From positions 1-26,685 of the forward strand of contig LUCW03000983.1 in NCBI GenBank assembly GCA_001586965.3: a stretch of DNA of 26,685 nucleotides, written 5' to 3'. Both the position numbers and the translations under genes were made by a program. Each line of letters starts with the position of its first letter. Within the stretch, counting starts at the first letter, position 1. Below the pieces are notes generated by a model, which made no database searches, was not told the DNA's origin, and was given only the letters and a program-made list of their open reading frames with translations. Source of the DNA: Sphaeroforma sirkka (taxonomy: Eukaryota > Opisthokonta > Ichthyosporea > Ichthyophonida). Positions 1 through 11,100 of this stretch are shown here, one piece after another.

Positions 1-2496
1 ATTCATCTATGTAGTTTTTTCCACCTCCAGAGCCCAGACTCCTGCTAACCGGCACTGTTACGCTCTCTACTCTAACGAATAGTCGTGACTCGAGAGAATG
101 TGTAGTAGGCATGCAACTTTACAAACGGCTACAAGTCTACAACTGCCACAGTGCCACCACTCCCACGGTCCCACCAGAACAGACCACAGCAGTGGCAGCT
201 CAGCAGACGAAATAAACGCGTGGTATGAACTGGCCACTGGTGTCTTGAAAAAAAAAAAAGTTAAAATATGTAGCTATTTTATGTAATATTGAATATTCAA
301 TATTGACTATGAACCCCACGGTATAGACTATTGTGTTTTTAGAAAACAAACTTTCATCCAATGGAAACCTATTTATTTAAAAGGTAGGAAAAGTCAAAAG
401 GCTCTCTGACTCTGACTCTGAGACTCTGACAGCTGACTCTCTCTAAAATCCACTTTAGATAAGCTAGAGTAGAGTAGAGACTCTTTATAGTTTATTTGTA
501 TGTAGGTACATAAAATTATATATTTTAGCAGTTTTTTAAATTTTAAACCTGATGTTTTTTTAAATAAACACCTTTTTTTTTATTGTACATTTTCAGGAAG
601 CTATGAAACCGTAAAGACATAACTCACAGGACTTCAGAAGAGAAGGAAGTAAATACAGGAACTGCAGTTGTGCACTGTCCCTCAGACTCAGTCTCAGAGG
701 CTCACTCACTCATCCATCAGTCATCAGTTCATCCCACCCCAGGGGCCCAGTGCTACCCCTTGATTTATAGAATTACGGGAAACTTTGATTTAAATATTTA
801 TTATGATTATTGTTGTCATTATTGAACATGTGGGATTGTGGGTAGTAAATATGTCGCAAATACCCCGGAAGTCCTGTGAACTCCTGAACTCCTCTCGAGC
901 CATGGTGCCATAAAAAAATGGTGGGTTAATAAAAACACCGCGAACTTGCCAAGGTGCCACTGTCTTTTTTTCTTTTTTTTAACCCTTTTTTGTTTTAAAA
1001 ATAAAACACCAAACAGCATTGTGTACATTGTAATTGTGTAGCGTTACATAGCCTTCTGAAATGTTGTTCTATAGCCTCTTCTTGACTACATAGAGTATAT
1101 TTAGAGTATAGAGTTATAGACTATAGAGAATAGGACTCTAGTAGTAGCGAGGACTCTCTAGCACGACTTCCACTTTGCTATATCCGCGGATGGCAGAGGA
1201 GAGAGTCAGACTTATTTAGTAGGCTATTAAAATATGTCAGAGGAGTGAGGAACTTCCAAAATTCTAGGCCTCGCTTTCTGTGCAGCAGTCCAGCAATGTT
1301 GTGGCGAAGGGCCGAGGGGCGAGGTCGCGTGGTATTTATCCGATTTCCGAACGAACTATTTTTTTTAAATAAAGGCCATGTCTTTTTCGGTTGGGGTCTG
1401 CACTATTTAAATAACACTAAATACCGTAGTACAGGCTCTATTGCCGCACGTAGCTACACAAAACACCACCATTCTCCACAATAATCAATACATATTCGTC
1501 CATCTAAATATAAATAAGCCTTCTCTGGGTGATTTCAGATTTGTATCTCCTGGCAACTCTTTGATTGGATCAGTATTGATGGGTCTATATATACTCGTAG
1601 TAGGGTCATTTTCCAACCCTATGATAATGATCTGCGAGTGCACCATATAGTAGGCATAGAAGGGGCTTCTCTTTCTCAGGGTGGACTGGGATCGTCTGTG
1701 GGATCAGATTTCGATTTTCGGACCGGCTCTCTCTCCAAAGAGTAGAGTGGAGACTAGAGTACTATAAAGAGTATACTACTAGCAGGTCTTGTGTTCGGAA
1801 TATTTCTAGAAAAACCCAGACGACTTGTCCCACCTGTCCTGTATGTAAATATATATTTTATTAAAAAAACTATAACTTTTGAAAATAGAAGGCTATGTTT
1901 ATACATACTCTATTTATGTAATACATGTTGTAAATACATATTTACATACAGCTTTACTTTTACTAAAGCTATTATTTATATATTTTTTAAAAACAAAAAT
2001 ATATATGCACATACATTGATACATATAAAAGTTTGTTTCTCATTTTGAAGAAAAAAAATGTTCAAATATGTATCTATTTATTTTTAAAACAAATACTAAC
2101 ATATTTATTGGTATTGTCATATTGATGAAATTGCATACTGCAGCACAGAGCCACAGCTTTTTATATTTGAAGTCAGGCTGTCTTTCAAACTTTATATATA
2201 TAAAAAGCTCCTGTTCGATAAACTTCAAAACTTGATATTTATGTAAATAAATATATTATGTAAATATACATATGATGATATTTAAAATATGTAGCCCTCT
2301 CTTGATATGTAATTTTTTCTTTTGAACAAATATTTTTTTGTTTGTTTTTTAGAGAAGGCTATGTCAAATAATATGTATTTCAATTATTTGTTTTTTATAT
2401 ACCTAAATATTTACATAGCCTACTAAAATACAGATATATAGTGGAGTCAAATATTTTAAATACATATTTTTAAGCACAAGAGATGTCTTATGTCTC
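1..2496. other. AT-rich intergenic spacer, no convincing gene
   Basis: No long or family-recognisable ORF is present; the short open frames (for example 98-286 and 1791-2048) are AT-biased and look random. The region holds runs of A and T, several short clusters rich in GACTCT/AGAGTC words (about 400-480, 660-720, 1080-1180, 1725-1780), a perfect 20-bp palindrome at 285-304, and three exact copies of an 11-bp word (AGAAGGCTATG) at 1047-1057 (minus), 1887-1897 and 2353-2363. The last copy lies about 160 bp before the start codon of the next gene, so the distal part may contain its promoter. The left end of the window may cut an unseen neighbour. Confidence 0.7.
285..304. repeat. Perfect 20-bp AT-rich palindrome
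   Basis: The sequence AATATTGAATATTCAATATT equals its own reverse complement over all 20 bases. It could extrude as a small cruciform or bind a dimeric protein. It could also arise by chance in AT-rich spacer. Confidence 0.6.
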
Positions 2497-2520
2497 TTGC
2501 ACAGGGGCAAGGGTAGTAAA

Positions 2521-3867
2521 ATGAAATCGCAATCTTTACATTCGGATACTGAGGCGCTGCCAGCATCGAAACTTAAGTTTGAGCGCGCGAACTCTCCGAT
2601 CCCGAATTCATCCATTTTGCTATCCAGTTCGCGTGAAACAAATGCACAACGGTCAGACTTTAATTCGGGGAGAGTGGACGCTGAAAATACCACGACAGAT
2701 ATACAATCTTCACTTAAACATGGAAATATTGAGCTAGCCTGGTACCAATTCGCAAGAACCGTAGAGAGAGTTGCTGTACAAAGGCGTGTTTCAGGGCGAG
2801 AATTCAACATCCTGAATTTTTGGGGCTTTCTGTTCCTCATTTTGATTAATGGTGTACTATTTGTTTCCTTGGCAGCTGTTTCAATCCGATATACGGAGCT
2901 TTTTACACCAGTGAGCGAGAAACGAACGGTAATAAGCTGTATAGTCATAGCATGGCTTTTGATTGTTGTAGAGCTACTAGTCACGAGTGGTTATCTATTG
3001 ACTAAGTTGCACTGCCCATTGGTACGAAGCAGAGGGAAGCAGTACATATTTGTCACCACTTTCGGAGTGTTCGGAAGCATAACACCGCTCTGCTTCATAG
3101 CCTTGGCACGTATGGGTGTCATTAAAACTAGCATGCCCGTTCTGACAACACTCTTGGCACTGAGTACGGCTTATTCCATACTCTTTTTGGGTGCACAGTT
3201 GTGTCGACAAAGACTGATATATCTTCTCTTCGAAGTTAAAATGGTAGAATCGCATAGAATATACACATATTCGTACATATATGTGGTAGTGTGGGCTTTA
3301 CTCGTTGGAAGTGCCACCATGGTACTGGGAAATATACATGGAGGGAAATTTAAGCACCTGATGGCCATCCCCGTCCATATCGGCTACTACGCTGTACTAT
3401 TTGCGACTATATACTATACATACAAGTCTCGGCATGTGATGGTTGGTTTCTCCGATTGGAGGTCGAATGCACTAATCGTACTTTTCTACACGATGACTTC
3501 AACTGTGGTTTTCGCGATGCGCATTGCCTATCTCAGCGGAATCACTCGTCCCACCCCGGCGAACGCACCAACAATCATCTCAGTCACTCTCATAGCATTC
3601 TATGGCGTCTGCTTTTGCATGAGTCTGTGCACCGTGTTCCTTTTCGGACAGATCACTATCATAACTTTCCTAAAATTGGATGTGGTCGGCGATCTGGATC
3701 CGAGAACTACATTTCAGAATAGGCGCCAAAACAATACAGCAGCATCCTCTGTTTCTGGCGAAACTCATACAGGGCTGTTTGCGAATTATGATGAATTCGC
3801 CGATCGATCCGCCATTTCTTCGCCAATCAGGTGCCAGAAGCAATCTGAAAAATCATCTGTATCATAG
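2521..3867 (+). CDS. Intronless multi-pass membrane protein, about eight hydrophobic segments, family not recognised
   Basis: The open frame gives 448 aa from the first in-frame ATG at 2521 to TAG at 3865-3867. It begins with a polar, serine-rich stretch of about 95 residues with no signal peptide. Hydrophobic helices follow at roughly residues 100-122, 136-162, 174-197, 205-226, 251-271, 280-301, 315-337 and 350-383, then a polar tail of about 60 residues. The layout resembles a seven- or eight-helix receptor- or transporter-like integral membrane protein, but I see no rhodopsin-type DRY or NPxxY signature and no family I can name. The frame has no interrupting intron, unlike the other genes here. 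An acceptor-like TTGCACAG ends at 2504, 16 bp before the ATG, so a 5' UTR intron or an upstream coding exon is possible. The function is unknown. That it is a real gene rests on length, hydrophobic pattern and normal codon use. Confidence 0.75.
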   Translation: MKSQSLHSDTEALPASKLKFERANSPIPNSSILLSSSRETNAQRSDFNSGRVDAENTTTDIQSSLKHGNIELAWYQFARTVERVAVQRRVSGREFNILNFWGFLFLILINGVLFVSLAAVSIRYTELFTPVSEKRTVISCIVIAWLLIVVELLVTSGYLLTKLHCPLVRSRGKQYIFVTTFGVFGSITPLCFIALARMGVIKTSMPVLTTLLALSTAYSILFLGAQLCRQRLIYLLFEVKMVESHRIYTYSYIYVVVWALLVGSATMVLGNIHGGKFKHLMAIPVHIGYYAVLFATIYYTYKSRHVMVGFSDWRSNALIVLFYTMTSTVVFAMRIAYLSGITRPTPANAPTIISVTLIAFYGVCFCMSLCTVFLFGQITIITFLKLDVVGDLDPRTTFQNRRQNNTAASSVSGETHTGLFANYDEFADRSAISSPIRCQKQSEKSSVS

Positions 3868-5117
3868 TACCATGAATAGTTTAAACAGAGGTCGATAAAA
3901 AATCTTATACTATACTGCATCACCGTTGCTCATAGTGAGCCTGCAGTTTGCCTCGATATTTCCCTGCCGATTGACTATGAAACCCCCACAGATTGAGCAA
4001 TTAAAGCAGCGCCAAGAACAATTGTTTCGCAATCAAAATTGCAGACGATAGTCCTTGCCGGGAAATGGAATTACATCGTGTGGGTTCTAAGTAAATATGT
4101 ACAAATGATTATCACAATTAAATGCGAATAATGCACTTTAATTTTTACCATTGAATACGAAGATTTTGAAAGATACAGCTTTGTATGTGTACACGTTAAG
4201 CTACCCTCAAAAGTATATCGTAGCGCATCGCTCACTGGCTTTGGTTTTAGGGTTACACTGGCTACTGTCACAAAGTCAATATGAATCAGCTCGGTCAGAA
4301 CCGGTCTTACCTGGAGTTAATAGTTTAATTTCTTTTTTACATTTAGTGGTAAATTCTGCATAATGGTGTGAGCTAAGTGGTTCTTTTTGTGTATCGTTAC
4401 TTGCACACTACTTACCACCATAATTGCAAACAGCACCTTTTGACTCCCCATACGAGCTACGATTCATAACAGAGGACAGTGTTACATTCAAACTTTGCAG
4501 AGCGAAGTGTTTGGTGTCATGTACGTCAAAGACTTGGCCATTTCTTCTGGACAAGTTTCCAAAACATAAGCAGCCGCTGCAAATTCCGGGCTGGCACACG
4601 CACTGATGTGGGAGTCGGCCACAGAATAACAGATCAAGGATTCAATATATTCATATATAATCAATTTCACAGACTCGTAGCCCCAGTTGGCAGCCCTCAT
4701 ACGTCTCAGTAAGCACACCAACGGTAACAAGACATTGATTGGTTTTGAACGTTTGCGCGCCATATAGTTGTCTTTTCTTCATAAATTTCATATTTATGCA
4801 TGACCCTCAGTTCTCTCACAGTCAGAGAAGAAATAAAATAAATAATATGCCTGAACTGACTATTATTTGTGTTCAAAAATAAATATTGACTTTTAGGCTC
4901 TCTCTCTCTGACTCTACTAAATATATATATATAAATATATGTGTGAGAACAGTAATAGAACGAACGAATTGACCCACTACATTACAGCAAGAAGGGCGAT
5001 TCTGTGTTTTAAAGTGCGCTACACTGTCTTCCGCTTAGAACGGTCAACGTGGCTGTTCTGCTAGTGCTGGTTTGTGCGTGTGTGTAGTCATATCAAATTG
5101 CAAACTTAGAAACGAAC
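3868..5117. other. Intergenic region, including the probable MIOS promoter
   Basis: This stretch lies between the membrane-protein gene and MIOS. ATTAAA at 4117-4122 is a weak poly(A) candidate for the upstream gene. An AT-alternating tract sits at about 4919-4940, some 180 bp before the MIOS start codon, and just before it is a CTCTCTGACTC-type low-complexity tract (about 4894-4917) similar to those in the first 2 kb. One minus-strand ORF (4763-4488) is listed separately as a weak gene candidate. Confidence 0.6.
4488..4763 (-). CDS. Possible small gene or first exon, divergent from MIOS (weak candidate)
   Basis: A 91-codon frame runs from a true ATG at 4763 to a stop at 4488 on the minus strand. 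The product starts MARKRSKP, is mixed hydrophobic and polar, and contains an alanine-rich stretch (ACASPEFAAAAYVLETC). It has four cysteines and no recognised domain. Codon use looks more protein-like than the surrounding AT-rich noise, and the frame would be head-to-head with MIOS across about 350 bp, a common arrangement in compact promoters. No splice partner or poly(A) signal could be tied to it. It could be chance; transcript evidence would settle it. Confidence 0.25.
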   Translation of the reverse strand: MARKRSKPINVLLPLVCLLRRMRAANWGYESVKLIIYEYIESLICYSVADSHISACASPEFAAAAYVLETCPEEMAKSLTYMTPNTSLCKV

Positions 5118-8100
5118 ATGTCTAAACAGGTGCAGTGGCCGGTGGTTAAGTGGTCCCCGTACGACGAAGATGTGTTTGCAGTCACCGGGAGGGACGTTCG
5201 CTTAGTACAGTTTAAGGCGCCCTCTGACACAGAACGGGATGTAAGTGTATCTGCTGTGACCGACACAACTGTTGCTGAGACTTCTACGTCCAGAGTATTG
5301 GCTACAAACCGGTATCAGACGGGTGTCTCGCGGAAGGTAGGTTCGTGCAGTCGTGGCCAACGAGAGTGACAGGTCCTATAGCTCATCAGTATCCGAAATT
5401 CGTCGGTAATTGTTTTTTTTCGTAACGATACGTGAACCTTGTCTTCCGGCACAGCGTACTGGAGAAACACTGTGTGTCTTTTATGTTTGTATTGTAAAGT
5501 CAGCACTTCACAGCCAGCCTGTTGGGCTCGTAAACCCGCGTACCTACTCGTCTAGCGGCATACAACTACGTAAGTGCAAGGAAAGATACATGTACAGGAT
5601 CTGAAATTGCAACCGTTACAGTACATAAGTCTCGTCAGAAGCTTAAATCAATTGATTGTCCGCGACATACGAACGTTGAGTACTTTTTGCACTTGGGAGA
5701 TCGTCAACTGGGTTCAGCGTCAGACTCGACACTGATTCTAACTCTACAGCGTACACACAGTGATATAAAATAGAGTGTATGTTAAGCTGACGACTATATA
5801 CTTTATTTGCGCCAACCTTACTCAAAGCCATGCCTCGATTGGATGCCGGAGCGGGGCGTCAGCTTGGTGGGTGTTCCCTTAATCAATGGCGACATTTCAC
5901 TGTCAGTTTTACATCCCACACTTTCTGCCGCAGATGTGATGCCTGACTTGCAAGGTATGCAGTCACTCAAATAGAAAGCAATACATTCGTGGATAAATAT
6001 TCAATGTGCGAATTGTCTGCCGGGATGCTGCGTGTATACATGTTATGCACGAGTTTTTAATGAGAGCCTATCTCCACACAGAATAGTTGTTATAGTACGC
6101 ACTGGAAGAGCCAAGCAACTGGGGACGCTAGAATGTGTTCAGGCCAGAGCAACACATTCCACGGTGCCGATCTTTGTTGCTAGACTCGTGTGATAGCGTA
6201 TGTTGTTGCCCGTTTGGTTTATCTGCCTGTCTCACTATATCGTATTTGCGCCCTCGGTGACTGTTATCTCGAATGGTATTCTTTTTCTATAATATATGAC
6301 CCATTGGCGTCACCCGGCTATGCTCCCCGACAACTATTACAACTATTCCTATATCACGTGCGCAGCATAGCTCACTAGTTCGCGGGCATATGAATATTCC
6401 CCGCTGTGACGTTCGCGCAAACTGATTCCTACTGCTAGCTCCAAAATACAACAAATCATCCGCATCCCGGGTACTATAGAGCACATTCCTGTTATGCATA
6501 CCTGATACATCAAGATTTGAGTAGCTTAACCTCCTGCTCTATCGAATGCTATTAGAGAGTGTCCGAACATCGTCTTCATTGTTGGAGAAAGCGGACGGGG
6601 TGGGCCATGGAGCGACTACTCATGCGAGCGATAACCACAACGGCATACGAGAATCACAGGTCTCGCTGAGAAAGGCTCGTAGTATCGGTAATATCGCCAC
6701 CCAAGGTAGGGTTGATTAGCTATCAGAGAAATCTTGATTACTTCCTCTCATTGTGCTCAACAATGCGTATACAATGAACGCAGAATCTCGTCAAACTTTC
6801 ACAATCTAATCTGCCCTGTTTTCTGTACAATTGTATATGTTTATACTGCCCTTAGCACCTGCGTAAGCATGCAATTGGGACTCCTGCTTACCCCGTAATG
6901 CATCTCTAAATATACTGAACTGGGCAGATTATCGAAGCATTGTCATACATTTGAAAAATAATTTCAGCCGTTTGCCGCACTCTACTTCTCCGTGCTCAAA
7001 ATGACACTTGGTGGATCACTATATATTCTACAGCTGGTGGTCCTAGTACTGAAGGCCGGCGGATTGACGAGGATAAGCAGAATCAAGTAGCTCTGCTTCA
7101 GCTCCGCAATAGTCGGTCCTGTGTCGCTATGCAATTCAATCAGTTCTATCCTAATCTGTTGGCTTGTGGATACGAAAGACATAGGGGAGATGCCGGACTT
7201 CTAAGTAAGGCCGTCAAAAAGGCAGACGTGTTTCGATTGTATTAGACACTTCTGATGTGGGGATCTGAGGGTCAGAGATGCGTTGATAGACGCTTGTATT
7301 ACATAGTTTTACATTGCAATCGCTGAACATTGTACCTAAAACTTTTATCTGCTGCATTCTTTAGTATGCTCCATCCTTGCCGCACTCAGAGCAGTATCGG
7401 CCTACTAACAGGCTTACGAACAGTTGGGGTATTTTACTATGTGTCACTCAAGCGGCGCGATTGATTCAATCGACTTCGCAGTTTGGGACATCAGCAAAGT
7501 CTCAGTCGTATCAGAGTGTGCGAAAGACAGCACAGCCACACATGCGGTAGACAGGCAGGGCCGGAAGGACCGGAGACTATCTCGCGCAGCTGAGGTGGGC
7601 TTTGGTATGTTCTGCACCTGTGGAGATTGACTTATAGTTTTTCAGAATGCTCTGTGTATCTTTCGAATTGGTGATCTTTTTTTATTTAACCTGTTGTAAA
7701 ACGCGATCATTCACTTCTCAATGCCTTTGCCGTAAAATCCATGCACGCGCTTATATAAGCGCATATGGCGGACTTATATACAATTATAATTGTCTGCCCA
7801 TGCTCAGGGGCCAACAAATTCGATACAGGGCTGGATATTCCCGAGAGTCTCCCGCGTAGTCAGTCATCGGACAATGTCAAAGGCACGAGCGATACTCCCG
7901 CCTTCAGACCCATGTGTCATAGTGAAGCGGTCATATCTCTTGCTTGGGTGCCTCACACACCACATGTATTGATGGCGGGGGTGGCTGGGAGGCATCTCAG
8001 GGCATACGACGTGAGAGCGGCTTCGGATAATCCAATACAGTCTGTGGGCACGCGCGCGGTGCACAATCTGACATTTGATCCGTACAGGTGACTTATGTGT

Positions 8101-11100
8101 CTCTCTTTAAGTTTGCATGTGGGATGGATTAGCAAAATTGTTGATGTACTTGCGCATAAATTCGCGGAAAGGGGCAAATGAGGATTATTTCAGCCTAGCA
8201 TGCATAATTGGAGGTGACAATTCTCGAGTCTCACCTTGCGTTGTGTATGGAAATCTGTAGGTCGCATGTTTTTGCGTCGATCTCGGAAGTGGAGAGCACT
8301 GTCAAAGTGTGGGACATGCGTTCGATGGTGGATCCGGTGATGACTATTCAAACTGCGCTGCCCGCCGTTTGTATGGAGTGGTGCCCAACAAGGTATCCAT
8401 CCGTTTCGCATAAGAAGTTGCAAGCTAGCGTTTCTCGAAGGCGTTGAACGGCAAAGTACAACTGTGTTTTCCGCTTGGACATAGTAGTGTATGGCTGCCC
8501 TCAGTACCCTTTTCTCAATGATTTGCTGCGTGTTTTGTTGCAGGCACGGCTATCTCGGATGTTTGAGTCGTAACAATCAGCACAAGATTGAGATTTACGA
8601 CATCAATCACGCTCGCATCGACGATGGGCTTCGATCGGGTGGCACACGCTACGCTGTAGCTAAGGTAAGCAGTCGACCCGGTCGGTCTAACCAGTGACCA
8701 CTACATGCGTACTTGCCGTTACATTATTAGTAATTACGACTTGTAATTTCTTTCATTTAGCTCTGGATAGTTTTTGATCGAAGAGTACCACAATTGATAT
8801 TGCCTTCCTGTTGTGTATTTTTCTGTGCGTAGACTTGCTCATCCGTTCTACACGGCTCTCTCACAGGTGCGTCCCAAACAAATGCGACACACCGCTTATG
8901 AATTGTCATCTTTCCATTGGCACCCGCACACACCGGGTCGTTTGGTGACTATCTCTCTAGATGGCGTTGCGGAGGTATGACGAATGGGGCCCTATTTAAT
9001 GTTTTATCAATACATGCAACAGAGTGCGATACACGTACAAGTAGTATTTCCTAGACTCATTGCTAGTATGTTCGTGAACTGCTTGGTCGGATAACCTTGG
9101 TCCAAACCCCTTACTCCGTATATTCCCCCTTCTATCTGCCCTTCAACCAGAGCACTCGGGTGTGTGATCCTAGCCCAATAGGCTTTCCCGCGGCTAGTGG
9201 TGGTGTGGATTGGATTACCAATCAAGACATACTGTCTGCCAGCCCATTTAAAGATGGGACTCTTCCTGGGCGCGCTACGCCGATTGATTTGACTTCAACG
9301 CTAGGAGATCGACTTGTACTAGGTATCCACGGCCTTCTCATACAGTTTTTTTTTCTTTCTCGTCGTGTTGTGGCTTAATCGAGTGCAGTTTCTCTGTATT
9401 GGTCGAATCGAAATGACTTTCAAATGTTTCTAAGTCTTGCCGATGGACAGCTTTAGCACACTTTATCAGGCTAATCCGTCAAATTGAATGTTTGTATTAT
9501 TTTTTTTCTTGTTTTTTTCCTTATGGTTATTTAATCAAAATTCCCAACTAGATAGTGATGGGGGTACACCTATCCCCTGTGATCGGCGCAGTTCTCTCCC
9601 GCTCGATGCTTTTTCCGGCTCCTCCGCCACCCCACTACCGACCGAGCTCACAGCGCAAACAACGCTTGCTCGAGAAATTATCGATATACTGCGATCCGAT
9701 CCGTCCAATGTCATTCACGAGCGTGCCCTCAACGGATACGGCATGGATCTCGCATTGAATATAGCACTGACTCAAGACGACCCCCAGTTGCAAGCCTTGT
9801 GGAGTTGGCTCTCTGACGTCGAAGTGAGTAGCGCAGCTGCCGGCTTGGCTGCTCATGCGCCCACTGCCAAGACAGGCATGGCCATACCGTCCAAGACCGT
9901 CCCGGTCACTGCCTCGCCGCACACTATCATGGCTACACAGCTGAAGCGGAAGGCCGATATGCAAGCGGGTATTGCGGAGCTGCTGGGTGACTGGCCCCGA
10001 ATCCCGCGAGACCAGGTGCAAGCGCAGCAGTCGCAAGCGCTGACAGCAACACACAACATGACCTCAAAGTACGGAGGACTAACTACAGCCCACCACGAAG
10101 TGAACGGTGGCGACGGCGACGGGCACCGGTTTTTCCCGGTCTATCGGAGTATGGGTAGACAGGCTGTACAGGTGCGTGACTTGAATCTTGTTGGTAGGTT
10201 GAGTGGTGGGGTCTTGGCGACGTATTATAGTACCACTTGTCAGTGTTGTCGAAATTGAACAGATAGTCTCGGTTATTATTATACTGGCCCGATTACAATC
10301 TAGAGTTAACGTGATTATGCGGGAAATCAGAAGCTGAAATAGCAAACCAATTGTTAAGAATGTGGTTGGGCACACCTGGGTGCAACTTTCACACATCACT
10401 CCTGACAATTTGAAACCATACTCGCATACTCATGTTCTGGCTCTCCGGGGGTGGGTTGTATGCAATTGCTTTAGGAATTAATGGGCTGGCATTTTGGAAT
10501 GGTTTCGAATCCTATTGAACCAGTGCTGCAAGCAATGGAAGAGGAAAACCACAATGAGAAGGCGGCTGCCTTCAGTGTCTTCCACTGCAACTTGATGCGC
10601 GCACTAACATCTCTGCAATTGAAAGTAAGTGATCATATACATAACCGGCAATTTGTAAGGCACCAATTGTGGTTTCATATCTGAGAATTTTGTTTCATTG
10701 TGTGCTCCCGAAAATATCCATAAAAAGTTTTAACCTCTTTTATCTAAAAAGATTGACGAGGGATATGATAGCCCCGAACTTCAACTAGCCATCATGGGCT
10801 TGTCGGGCTACACTGACAACCGTGACAGTATATGGCGGGAGTGGTGCAGCGGTTATTGCAGTCGGATGCAAGATCCGTATCTCCGAGCGTGTTTCTACTT
10901 TCTCACATCCATGGGCCCACCATTTACCGATGTGCTAAGCGAAACTGACATGCGGCTTGAAGACCGTGTAGGATTCGCCTGTCGCTTTCTCCCCGATGCT
11001 GATTTACACAGGTATGTAAGTGCGTGAATGGTTTCACATTGCAATACAGCTTAGATGCGTGATCCACTGGGCTATCGGTTATTATCTGTGGGGCCGATAT

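Noticed and set aside
2403..2984. 193-aa minus-strand ORF
   Set aside because: It lies antisense over the start of the membrane-protein gene, whose hydrophobic pattern is far more convincing; its own sequence shows no domain.
7424..7481. Upstream extension of MIOS exon 4 ([12 protein letters not shown] frame)
   Set aside because: The acceptors at 7411 and 7423 are phase 0, which does not match the phase-1 donor at 7204. The acceptor at 7481 fits and gives [13 protein letters not shown], matching animal MIOS.
10503..10515. GGTTTCGAATCC resembling a tRNA B-box/T-arm
   Set aside because: It lies inside a conserved MIOS exon, with no acceptor stem, D-arm or anticodon arm around it.
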